This document shows, in pieces, positions 16,889 to 24,369 of a stretch of DNA of 40,915 nt (the stretch's first letter is position 1; the number at the start of each line of letters is the position of its first letter). Location of the stretch: positions 6,670-47,584 of the forward strand of contig CAJOGQ010000030.1 of assembly GCA_905234125.1 (NCBI GenBank). Reading direction: 5' to 3'. The notes below the pieces were generated by a model, which did no database searches, was not told where the DNA came from, and saw only the letters and a list, made by a program, of their open reading frames with translations. This DNA comes from an uncultured Bacteroidaceae bacterium (GTDB lineage Bacteria; Bacteroidota; Bacteroidia; Bacteroidales; Bacteroidaceae). Position numbers and translations under genes: made by a program.

Positions 16889-17800
16889 CTATTCTGACAT
16901 GTTTTTAATGTAAGGTAATTCGGGTAAATTCTTGAAACCGTAGAAGTGGAGGGCGTTCTGGCCGAGGAAGAGCGTCTTCTCCTCGTTTGTCAGTTCCTTC
17001 GACTTGCAGACGAAGTCATACGACATCTTGTAGGTGATGGCGGTGATGGTGCGGGGATAGTCCGAGCCCCACATCAGTTTGTCCATGCCCACCCATTCTG
17101 CGGCCTCCTTGATGCTTCGGATGGCAGAAGGGTAGGGGTAGAACTCCGCGTTGTAGAGCCAAGTGATACCACCTGACTCCACCATCACGTTCTTGCCTGC
17201 TCGTGCCAGCATCACCTGGCTTTTGAAGGCTGGTGTGGTGACCATGCCGAAATGTCCGATGGCCACTTTCAGCTCCGGACATTCCTCTATCACCTCCCGC
17301 ATCTCGCCAATCTGATGCTCGTCCTCGCCGAGACACATCGACAGCACCATGCCCTGCTCCTCCATATATTTAAATATGTGTATGAGGCCAAGGAGCGATT
17401 CCTTCATTCTGTGACCAGGGAAAGCGATGCCCTTCAGCCCTACCTTGTGTATGGCTTTCGCTTCGTCGAGCGTCCAGACCATGCCTTCATCTGTTTGGGA
17501 CAAAGCCATGCCCATGCAGAAGAATCGGTCTGGGTACTTCCGTTGCACCTCCGTCAGGTATGCGTTCTGATTGCCGTCGATGACCTCCTGCACCACCACA
17601 GTTCCGCCCACCTGCGCATAGTTCATGTTCGACAGGAATATCTCGGCTGTGTTCGCTTCGTCCGTCATGAATGGAGGCATCATCTGCACCTCCTCGTCCA
17701 TGAAGATGCTCCTGCCGTTCTTCATCGACAGGATTCTCTTTCCGTCCACCCATGTGTCCTGCTTCAACCACAGGTGGGAATGTGCGTCTATGATAGTCAT
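16889..17800 (-). CDS. amidohydrolase family protein, probable L-fuconolactonase
   Basis: The 303-residue TIM-barrel metal-dependent hydrolase of the amidohydrolase 2 (COG3618-like) group begins with IDAHSHLWL (the HxH motif, residues 4-12), followed by VGGTVVVQEVIDGNQNAYL, KGIAFPGHRMKE, VAIGHFGM (barrel histidine, about 189-196) and LMWGSDYPRTITA (catalytic aspartate, about 246-258). Enzymes of this group hydrolyse sugar-acid lactones, including L-fucono-1,5-lactone in fucose oxidation pathways. Its start overlaps the aldo-keto reductase stop by 4 bp (ATGA type), so the two are translationally coupled, as expected if one makes the lactone and the other opens it. Confidence 0.85.
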   Translation of the reverse strand: MTIIDAHSHLWLKQDTWVDGKRILSMKNGRSIFMDEEVQMMPPFMTDEANTAEIFLSNMNYAQVGGTVVVQEVIDGNQNAYLTEVQRKYPDRFFCMGMALSQTDEGMVWTLDEAKAIHKVGLKGIAFPGHRMKESLLGLIHIFKYMEEQGMVLSMCLGEDEHQIGEMREVIEECPELKVAIGHFGMVTTPAFKSQVMLARAGKNVMVESGGITWLYNAEFYPYPSAIRSIKEAAEWVGMDKLMWGSDYPRTITAITYKMSYDFVCKSKELTNEEKTLFLGQNALHFYGFKNLPELPYIKNMSE

Positions 17801-18744
17801 GAATTAGCCCAGCTTACTCGTTTCTGATCACCAATAATCTCTTGCACCTCCTTCACGAGTTCCCAATCCGGTTCCTCGTTCGCCCATGCGATGTTGCGCT
17901 TCACGTTCTCTGGGTTGGCCGACGAGAACAGGGTGCTTGCGATGCGTTCGTTGCTCACGCCATACTGGATGGCCAACTTCTCAATCGGATAGCCCTTCTC
18001 TGCACAGTGCTTGGCGGCCTTGGCGCAAGCCTCCACCAAAGGTTTCGGAGCTGGATGCCAAGCAGGCACACCACGCTGTGAAAGCAGTCCCATGCTCAGG
18101 GGCGATGCGCTGATGACGCCCACGCCATGAGCCTCGAAGAAATCGAGGAAGTCCACCAGCTTGTCGTCATTCAGACAGTAGTGGCAGAAGTTCAGGACGC
18201 TTTCCACCGTGCCCTCCTCCGAATGCTCGATGACCCACTTCAGGTTCTCCAACTGCAGGTCGGTGATGCCCACATGACCCACGACGCCCTTCTTCTTCAG
18301 TTCCACGAGTGCTGGCAAAGTTTCGTCCACCACCTTCTGCAATCCACCCTCCATCGCAGCCTGGAACTCGATGTCGTGCACGTTGATGAGGTCGATGAAG
18401 TCGATGCCGAGACGTTCCATGCTCTCATACACGCTCTCCGTCGCACGCTTGGCCGAGTAGTCCCATGTGTTCACGCCATCCTTTCCATAGCGTCCCACCT
18501 TCGTGCTCAAGAAATATTTGTCCCTCGGAATTCCTCTGAGTGCCTTGCCTAAAACGGTCTCTGCTTTGTAGTGCCCATAGTACGGACTCACGTCGATGAG
18601 GTTGATGCCCCCTTCGACGGCGACTTCCACAGCTTGGATGCTCTCAGCCTCCTTTGTCTCATGAAACACGCTGCCCAGCGACGATGCGCCGAACGCCAAG
18701 TGGGACACCTTCATCCCAGTCTTTCCTAATTCAGTATAACGCAT
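17797..18744 (-). CDS. aldo-keto reductase, probable L-fucose (aldose) 1-dehydrogenase
   Basis: In this 315-residue (alpha/beta)8 NAD(P)-dependent oxidoreductase the catalytic tetrad is in place: Asp and Tyr in LIDVSPYYGHYKAE (about 49-62), Lys in FLSTKVGRYG (about 78-87) and His in INVHDIEF (about 118-125). It begins with MRYTELGKTGMKVSHLAFGASSLG, typical of the L-fucose/L-galactose dehydrogenase branch rather than general reductases. The expected reaction is L-fucose to L-fucono-lactone. It is the first gene of the leftward catabolic operon, with a -7 box about 60 bp upstream and a heptamer array in its leader. Confidence 0.85.
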   Translation of the reverse strand: MRYTELGKTGMKVSHLAFGASSLGSVFHETKEAESIQAVEVAVEGGINLIDVSPYYGHYKAETVLGKALRGIPRDKYFLSTKVGRYGKDGVNTWDYSAKRATESVYESMERLGIDFIDLINVHDIEFQAAMEGGLQKVVDETLPALVELKKKGVVGHVGITDLQLENLKWVIEHSEEGTVESVLNFCHYCLNDDKLVDFLDFFEAHGVGVISASPLSMGLLSQRGVPAWHPAPKPLVEACAKAAKHCAEKGYPIEKLAIQYGVSNERIASTLFSSANPENVKRNIAWANEEPDWELVKEVQEIIGDQKRVSWANS

Positions 18745-18761
18745 AAGTGATGATGTAAGAT

Positions 18762-18796
18762 ATGTTTAATGTTAAATGTCAGATGTGAAATGTAAT
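18762..18796. repeat. heptamer array, ATGTNAN type, in operon leader
   Basis: On the plus strand five in-phase units read ATGTTTA, ATGTTAA, ATGTCAG, ATGTGAA, ATGTAAT. The array lies between the putative -7 box (18804-18811) and the aldo-keto reductase start codon, so it would be in the untranslated leader of the fucose operon mRNA. Confidence 0.75.
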
Positions 18797-18803
18797 GATG
18801 TTG

Positions 18804-18811
18804 CAAAGGTA
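18804..18811 (-). promoter_or_regulatory. -7 box of the fucose catabolic operon
   Basis: TACCTTTG on the minus strand, 60 bp upstream of the aldo-keto reductase start. I see no convincing -33 TTTG at normal spacing, which would fit a promoter that depends on the adjacent AraC-type activator, but that is inference. Confidence 0.6.
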
Positions 18812-18873
18812 CGTCTTTTTCTCCACATCGCATCGGACGAATTGCCTACATTGATAGGATTATATTGACATTG

Positions 18874-19734
18874 CTACCCTTTAATCCTTTTCCGATATTC
18901 ATATGGAGTGTAGGACGTGAGTTTCTTGAACAGGCGGATGAAATACGATGGGTCGCTGAAGCCCAATTTCCACGCCACCTCCTTCACCGCCAGATCCTCC
19001 GTCAGCAACAGCAGCTGGGCACGTTCCACCTTCTTCTGATTGATGTATTGCAGTGGCGACACTCCCTGCTCCTGTTTGAACAGGCGGATGAGGTAAGGCG
19101 TTGTCACACAAGCCACTTTGGCCAGCCCATCGATGCTAATATCCTCATATATATGATCATGTACGTGCGCGAGCACCTTGCGCATCCGTTCGTTATGCGT
19201 CCACACCTTGGGGGTAGCCTGTCGCATGAACCTTGCAAAGAGCGTCAGCGTCGCCCCTCTCAGTTCCATCTTCTCCCACAGTTCCATCGCCTGATACCGT
19301 TTCACATAACTGGTGAACTCGCCCACATTGTCATACGTCGTGGGATTGCTGGCAGGCAGTTGCGCCTCTGGGTGTCGCTCTACCATTCTTGCCAATAGTT
19401 CCTCATCGCCCTCCTCAGCCTCCACCTCTGTGGGGAAGTCGAACATCTCCATCACGTTCGTTTCGTTCTTGAACCCCTCATACACATGAAGGTAGTAGTG
19501 CTCAAACACCCCATGACATTCATACGAGTGCATCGTGTGGGCAGGGATGATGTACAGATGTTCAGGGCGCAACTCCACCGTCTGGGTTGGCAGATGTAAC
19601 CAAGCCGTTCCCTTCTTCACGTAGTAGATGCGTGTGAAGGGCGACGACACTTCCTGCCAGTTCCAGTCGCCGTCGTGGTGCGCCAGTCCCACGTTCAGCA
19701 TCAGCAGGTTCAACGATTCAATAGGCATTTGCAT
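18874..19734 (-). CDS. AraC family transcriptional regulator
   Basis: An open frame extends to an ATG at 19824, but a -7 box lies at 19779-19772 inside that extension, so the start is placed at ATG 19734 (or 19728), giving about 286 residues. The N-terminal cupin-like domain (about residues 10-150) contains FTRIYYVKKGTAWLHLPTQTVELRPEHLYIIPAHTMHSYEC, the usual sugar-sensing arm region. The C-terminal AraC DNA-binding domain has two helix-turn-helix units: ISIDGLAKVACVTTPYLIRLFKQEQG and LAVKEVAWKLGFSDPSYFIRLFKKLT, ending TPYEYRK. It lies just upstream of the fucose operon and is divergent from the large fucosidase gene, so it probably controls both in response to fucose. Confidence 0.88.
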   Translation of the reverse strand: MQMPIESLNLLMLNVGLAHHDGDWNWQEVSSPFTRIYYVKKGTAWLHLPTQTVELRPEHLYIIPAHTMHSYECHGVFEHYYLHVYEGFKNETNVMEMFDFPTEVEAEEGDEELLARMVERHPEAQLPASNPTTYDNVGEFTSYVKRYQAMELWEKMELRGATLTLFARFMRQATPKVWTHNERMRKVLAHVHDHIYEDISIDGLAKVACVTTPYLIRLFKQEQGVSPLQYINQKKVERAQLLLLTEDLAVKEVAWKLGFSDPSYFIRLFKKLTSYTPYEYRKRIKG

Positions 19735-19771
19735 AAGTCTTCTTTTTTTGAGATTTTGATTTCTTTGAATG

Positions 19772-19779
19772 CAAAGGTA
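19772..19779 (-). promoter_or_regulatory. -7 box of the AraC regulator gene
   Basis: TACCTTTG on the minus strand, about 38 bp before the chosen start codon. A TTG at 19806-19804 is possible as the -33 element but the 24-bp spacing is long. Confidence 0.65.
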
Positions 19780-19929
19780 CGAAACATTCTTCATATAACC
19801 ATACAACCCAACGAACTTTTTCATTCTTTTCTTTCGTTTTTCTTCCGAAAAAGCCTCAAAAGCGAGCTGTTGGTATATTTTGTCCTATTCATGAACAATT
19901 TTGTAAAATGCTTTCTCGCGAAAACACCC

Positions 19930-19937
19930 TACCTTTG
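19930..19937 (+). promoter_or_regulatory. -7 box of the large fucosidase gene
   Basis: TACCTTTG, 62 bp before the ATG at 20000. The only nearby TTTG (19900-19903) has a 26-bp spacer. The short open extension upstream of 20000 overlaps the promoter region, which supports the later start. Confidence 0.65.
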
Positions 19938-19999
19938 CAGCGGATTTATTGAACATCACGCAAACATTATCAACTAACATTATTAACTCAACTACCTTT

Positions 20000-22900
20000 A
20001 TGAAGAAGCAATGGTTACTTTCGGTGTTGCTGGCGGCTGGATTGACAGCCTCGGCTCAGCAACCAAATGTGGAGGTGAAGACAGGAGCGTTTTCACCTGA
20101 ATGGAACTCGTTGGACGCTTGGGAGTGTCCTGAATGGTTCAAGGATGCGAAGTTTGGCATCTGGGCGCACTGGGGCCCTCAGTGTCATGCAGAGGATGGT
20201 GACTGGTACGCACGTTTCATGTATTATGAGGGTTCGGGTCAGAGCCAATGGCACTATGAGCACTTTGGCGACCCTGCCGAGTTTGGTCTGAAAGAGCTCT
20301 GCAACGACTGGAAGGCAGAGAACTGGAATCCTGAGAAGTTGGTGAACCTCTACAAGAGTGTGGGTGCCCGCTATTTCATGGCTTTGGGCAATCACCACGA
20401 CAATTTCGACCTATGGGATTCTCCTTATCAGGAATGGAACTCCGTGAATGTGGGTCCCAAGAAGGACATCATCAAGGGGTGGAGCGATGCCTGCAAGAAG
20501 GCGGGACTTCCATTGGGTGTGAGCATCCACGCTTCGCATGCCTGGACTTGGTTGGAGCCTTCGCAGGAATATGATGGCAATCTGACCAAGGAAGATGGTG
20601 TCGGCAAATGGTGGGAAGGCATGGATCCGCAGGAACTCTATGCCCAGCGTCACACGCACTCCACAGGTTGGGACGACTCTGGCACCATTCACAGCCAATG
20701 GGATTGGGGCAACGGTGCAAGTCTTCCTTCTGAGGAATACAAGCAGAAGTTCCAGAACCGTGTGCTGGAGATGATTAACGACTATGACCCAGCCATGATT
20801 TACTTCGACGACACGGCGATGCCTTTCTATGGCTGTGACGATGCGATTGGTCAGAACATCCTCGCACATTATTATAATTATAGTGCGTCGAAGAATGGTG
20901 GCACACCTGATGTGGTGGTGACAGGCAAGCAGCTGAACAGCGCCCAGAAGAAGCACATGATGTGGGACGTGGAGCGCGGCATCCCCGATCGCATTCAGGA
21001 TGAGTATTGGCAGACCTGCACCTGCATCGGCTCTTGGCACTACGATGTGCATGTCTATCAGAACAACAGCTACAAGAGCGCCCAGCAGGTGGTGGACATG
21101 CTCGTGGACATCGTGTCGAAGAACGGCAACCTTCTGCTCTCTGTTCCTGTCAAGGGCGATGGCACCATCGACGATAAGGAAGAAGCCATCTTGGCTGGCA
21201 TCAAGGCTTGGATGGACGTCAACAGCGAGAGCATCTATGGCACCCGTCCTTGGAAGACTTTCGGCGAGGGACCTTTGGCTGATGCCTCCAATCCACTCAG
21301 CGCTCAGGGCTTCAACGAGGGCAACAACTACTCTTCGAAAGATGTGCGTTATGTGCAGAAGGATGGAACGCTCTATGCTACCATCATGCGTTGGCCAGCA
21401 GGCAAGACCTTCACGTTCCAGTGTCTTGGCAAGAGCTCTGAGTACTATAGCGGCAAAGTGAAGAGCATCCAGCTTTTGGGACATGGCGACGTTGACTACA
21501 CGGAGTCTGTGAATGGCCTCACCGTCACTCTGCCTGATGTGCATCCCAACGACATTGCTCCTGTTTTCCAGATTACTTTCGTGCCTGGCACTGACACACC
21601 TGCCACTTTGCAGGAGGTCGTTGAAGGCTACGAGGCTTTGCTTGGCTCACTTCGTGCTCAGGTCAGCAACAATACTGGCAAACTGAACAAGAATGGACTT
21701 GACAAGTTTGCTCAGGCCATCGAGGATGCTCGTCAGCATCTTGGCGAAAGCGAGGCCAATCAGAAGGTGGTGATTGCCCAACTGAACGAAGCCTACCACA
21801 CCTTGCTCACCGATGGTCGCAACCAGCCTGGTGCTCCTGCCGATGGCTACAAGGATGACCTCACGGAGGACTTGTTGGTTGAGGCCAGCAACTTCTCTGC
21901 CACAGAGATGGGTTCACGCTTCGGCAAGCCTGAGCATTGGACGGTGGAGAATTACAATGTGCCCCAGAACGATACAGGCAAGGGTGCCAAGCAGGGCATC
22001 GATGCTTATCCTGGCTACAACACCTTGTTCCTGGGTGTGTGGGGCAGCGAAGACCAGCAGCCCTACACCTGCGACCTGACCAATGCCACCATCTACCGTA
22101 CTGTTCACTTGGAGCCTGGCACTTACTACTTTGGCCAGAAGTTCGAGAGCAGTTACAACCTCTCTGAGCGCGCTTATCTCTTTGCCGCTTCAAAGGCACT
22201 CTCCACCTTGCAGGTGGAAGACGAGAGCATCGCCTTCGCCCATTTGAACGCAGCCGAGAAAGGCAAGTGGTTTGGCGTCACTTTCTACCTGCCTGAAGAG
22301 CAGGACGTGGTGCTGGGCTTCGTGGCCGACCTGACTGGTGCCAGCGATGGTGAGTTCCGTACACAGGAGGTGAAGCTCTTGGGCTATGGAACGGTGAACG
22401 CAGATCTCCTTCTCGACCTCATTGAACGTGCTTGGAATCTCTACGACCAGTCGAAGGCCAACGGCAACACAGGTTTCTACAAGAAGGAAGCTGCCGATGC
22501 TCTCGAAGAGGCCATTGTGAATGCGGAGGAGAGTGCTGAGTCCACCAATGAGGAGGAAATAGACAAGGCATACGAGGCTTTGCAGGTGGCGATGGAAGAG
22601 TTCCAGAAGAACGGCAAGAACGTGGGTGGTGCTCCTCTCGGCTCCAACTACGAGGACAAGACCTTGGAGGTGTTTGGCGAGTCTGAGAACTTCGAGCGCA
22701 CAGACGATACGATGGATAGTGGACGCTTTGGAGCCGCCAAGAAATGGACGGTGGAGAACTTCGGCTTTGGCAATCAGGCTGGCATCGACAACAATCCTGG
22801 CTACGACTGTCTGCACTTAGAGGTGTGGTGGAACAACAGCGCCTTCCCAGAGAACGGCTACGACATTGGCAATGCCCGTCTCTATCAGAAGGCCGAACTG

Positions 22901-24142
22901 CCAGCAGGCCGCTACTTCTTTGGTGCTTGCTATCCAGCCTTCGAGCCTAACAGCGACAGTTACATCTTCGCCTCTGAGGAAATCCTCAACACCAGCGATA
23001 TTCCCACCCAGTCCATCGCCTACGAGCAGGTGGATCTCGCTCCTCGCGATGCCAGTTCCTTCCGAGGCATCTACTTCACCCTCGAAGAGCCCAAGACCGT
23101 CTATATGGGTTTCCAAGCCGACTTCAGCGAAAGCTATACAGCCAACGTTCGTGTGAAGGCCATCAAGCTGCTCTACTACGGCGAGATCACCTACGCCAAA
23201 TTGCAGTCGCTCATCGAGAGTGTTGAGGAACAGGCCAATGGTGTCACCATCAACGACAACACCGGCTACTACTCCCAGCAGGCTTACAACCAGTTGCAGA
23301 CTGCCATCAGCGAAGCCAAAGGTGTGAAGGCAGATGCCGATTTCTCCATTGTCACCCAAGCCTACAACTCCCTCAGCGATGCCCTTTCCGACTTCCTGCA
23401 GAACGGACGCAATCCAGGTGGAGAACCAGAGAAGCTGAACGCCACCGACCTGACCATCGGCAAGTTGAGTGAGGCCAGCAACTTCGCTCGTGCTGACGAG
23501 AGTGTGACCACCCGCTTTGCTGCTCCTGAATTCTGGACAGTGGAGAATTTCAAAATCCCCAACGGTGGCGACGGCACCAAGCAGGGTCTGGACAAATACC
23601 CAGGCTACGACTGTCTGGCACTCGGACTTTGGGACGACCGCGAGCGCAATGAAGAGGGCGACCTCACCAACGCACGCATCTATCAGAAGGTGCAGCTCGA
23701 TGCAGGCCGTTACTACTTCGGCAACACGTTCGACACACGCTACAACTTGCATCAGGCTTATCTCTTCGCCTCAACACAACCACTCGCCACGAGCGACATC
23801 GAGACCCAGTCCATCGCTTGGCTCGACCTCAACCAGCGTGCTTCCGACAACGCCCAGTTCGACGGCATCTACTTCACCCTCGCTGAGCCGACTGCCGTCT
23901 ATCTTGGCTTCCAAGCCAACTTAGCCGACGGCAGTGGTCAGCAGGAGTTCCGTGCCAACCAGGTGGCGCTCTACGGCTATGGCATCGAGACAGCCATCAG
24001 CGCACCCCAGTCAACTGCCAACTCCCAGCTGTCCCCTGTTCAGTACTACACCGTCACAGGCATCCGTCTGCAACAGGCTCCCCAGCATGGTGTCTATATC
24101 ATCCGTCAGGGCAACCAGACTCAGAAGCGATTCTGCAAGTGA
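20000..24142 (+). CDS. large modular GH29 alpha-L-fucosidase with three helical/beta repeat modules
   Basis: The start at 20000 gives a signal peptide MKKQWLLSVLLAAGLTASAQ and a product of 1380 residues. Residues about 20-530 are a GH29 fucosidase close to the one at 12331-14013 (AKFGIWAHWGPQC, FMALGNHHDNFDLWDSPYQEW, MIYFDDTAMPFYG with the nucleophile aspartate). Three tandem modules follow (about 535-800, 801-1063, 1064-1331). Each has a 70-80 residue helical FIVAR-like part (for example LQSLIESVEEQANG, ending FLQNGRNPGG) and a beta-rich part of about 180 residues with WTVENF, the P-GYD-L-LGVW motif, LTNARIYQKVQLDAGRYYFG and LGYG. The last about 45 residues (YYTVTGIRLQQAPQHGVYIIRQG) resemble the short C-terminal sorting tails of Bacteroidetes exported proteins. 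It probably works outside the cell, with the modules as spacers or glycan binders. Confidence 0.9.
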   Translation: MKKQWLLSVLLAAGLTASAQQPNVEVKTGAFSPEWNSLDAWECPEWFKDAKFGIWAHWGPQCHAEDGDWYARFMYYEGSGQSQWHYEHFGDPAEFGLKELCNDWKAENWNPEKLVNLYKSVGARYFMALGNHHDNFDLWDSPYQEWNSVNVGPKKDIIKGWSDACKKAGLPLGVSIHASHAWTWLEPSQEYDGNLTKEDGVGKWWEGMDPQELYAQRHTHSTGWDDSGTIHSQWDWGNGASLPSEEYKQKFQNRVLEMINDYDPAMIYFDDTAMPFYGCDDAIGQNILAHYYNYSASKNGGTPDVVVTGKQLNSAQKKHMMWDVERGIPDRIQDEYWQTCTCIGSWHYDVHVYQNNSYKSAQQVVDMLVDIVSKNGNLLLSVPVKGDGTIDDKEEAILAGIKAWMDVNSESIYGTRPWKTFGEGPLADASNPLSAQGFNEGNNYSSKDVRYVQKDGTLYATIMRWPAGKTFTFQCLGKSSEYYSGKVKSIQLLGHGDVDYTESVNGLTVTLPDVHPNDIAPVFQITFVPGTDTPATLQEVVEGYEALLGSLRAQVSNNTGKLNKNGLDKFAQAIEDARQHLGESEANQKVVIAQLNEAYHTLLTDGRNQPGAPADGYKDDLTEDLLVEASNFSATEMGSRFGKPEHWTVENYNVPQNDTGKGAKQGIDAYPGYNTLFLGVWGSEDQQPYTCDLTNATIYRTVHLEPGTYYFGQKFESSYNLSERAYLFAASKALSTLQVEDESIAFAHLNAAEKGKWFGVTFYLPEEQDVVLGFVADLTGASDGEFRTQEVKLLGYGTVNADLLLDLIERAWNLYDQSKANGNTGFYKKEAADALEEAIVNAEESAESTNEEEIDKAYEALQVAMEEFQKNGKNVGGAPLGSNYEDKTLEVFGESENFERTDDTMDSGRFGAAKKWTVENFGFGNQAGIDNNPGYDCLHLEVWWNNSAFPENGYDIGNARLYQKAELPAGRYFFGACYPAFEPNSDSYIFASEEILNTSDIPTQSIAYEQVDLAPRDASSFRGIYFTLEEPKTVYMGFQADFSESYTANVRVKAIKLLYYGEITYAKLQSLIESVEEQANGVTINDNTGYYSQQAYNQLQTAISEAKGVKADADFSIVTQAYNSLSDALSDFLQNGRNPGGEPEKLNATDLTIGKLSEASNFARADESVTTRFAAPEFWTVENFKIPNGGDGTKQGLDKYPGYDCLALGLWDDRERNEEGDLTNARIYQKVQLDAGRYYFGNTFDTRYNLHQAYLFASTQPLATSDIETQSIAWLDLNQRASDNAQFDGIYFTLAEPTAVYLGFQANLADGSGQQEFRANQVALYGYGIETAISAPQSTANSQLSPVQYYTVTGIRLQQAPQHGVYIIRQGNQTQKRFCK
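24010..24044 (+). repeat. degenerate heptamer array inside fucosidase gene
   Basis: In-phase units GTCAACT, GCCAACT, CCCAGCT, GTCCCCT, GTTCAGT decay progressively from the TCAACTN type. They encode the linker QSTANSQLSPVQ between the last module and the C-terminal sorting-like tail. Confidence 0.6.
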
Positions 24143-24180
24143 GCATCGCCCCTGATAGGAGCAAGAGAAATGTAAAAGTA

Positions 24181-24218
24181 AAGGGAAGGCTGCAATCTCT
24201 GCAACCTTCCCTTTTTTT
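24181..24218 (+). terminator. rho-independent terminator of the large fucosidase
   Basis: A 9-bp stem (24181-24189 with 24205-24213) extended by TGCA/TGCA after one mismatch, then a run of seven T. Its inner part (AAGGCTGCA...TGCA) closely resembles the terminator at 8257-8287. Confidence 0.9.
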
Positions 24219-24293
24219 GAGGCACCAGCTCGTCAGTCTTGGGGCGCACTCTGTACTTTTTTGAAAGTAAAAACGTAAAAAGTGGGGGAATTA

Positions 24294-24325
24294 TTTGGAG
24301 GCCACATGATAAGTTCCTACCTTTG
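24294..24325 (+). promoter_or_regulatory. Bacteroidetes-type promoter of nspC
   Basis: TTTG at 24294-24297, a 20-bp spacer and TACCTTTG at 24318-24325; an exact match to the consensus arrangement, 44 bp before the ATG. Confidence 0.85.
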
Positions 24326-24369
24326 CAATTCTTAAATGATCTGCATGCCATTAGAACTGGCTTTTGAAC

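Noticed and set aside
19735-19824. Longer AraC regulator starting at 19824
   Set aside because: A TACCTTTG -7 box lies inside the extension and the extra residues resemble no AraC N-terminus.
20411-21544. Minus-strand open frame of 377 codons in the large fucosidase
   Set aside because: Antisense to conserved GH29 motifs, no plausible start region or family.
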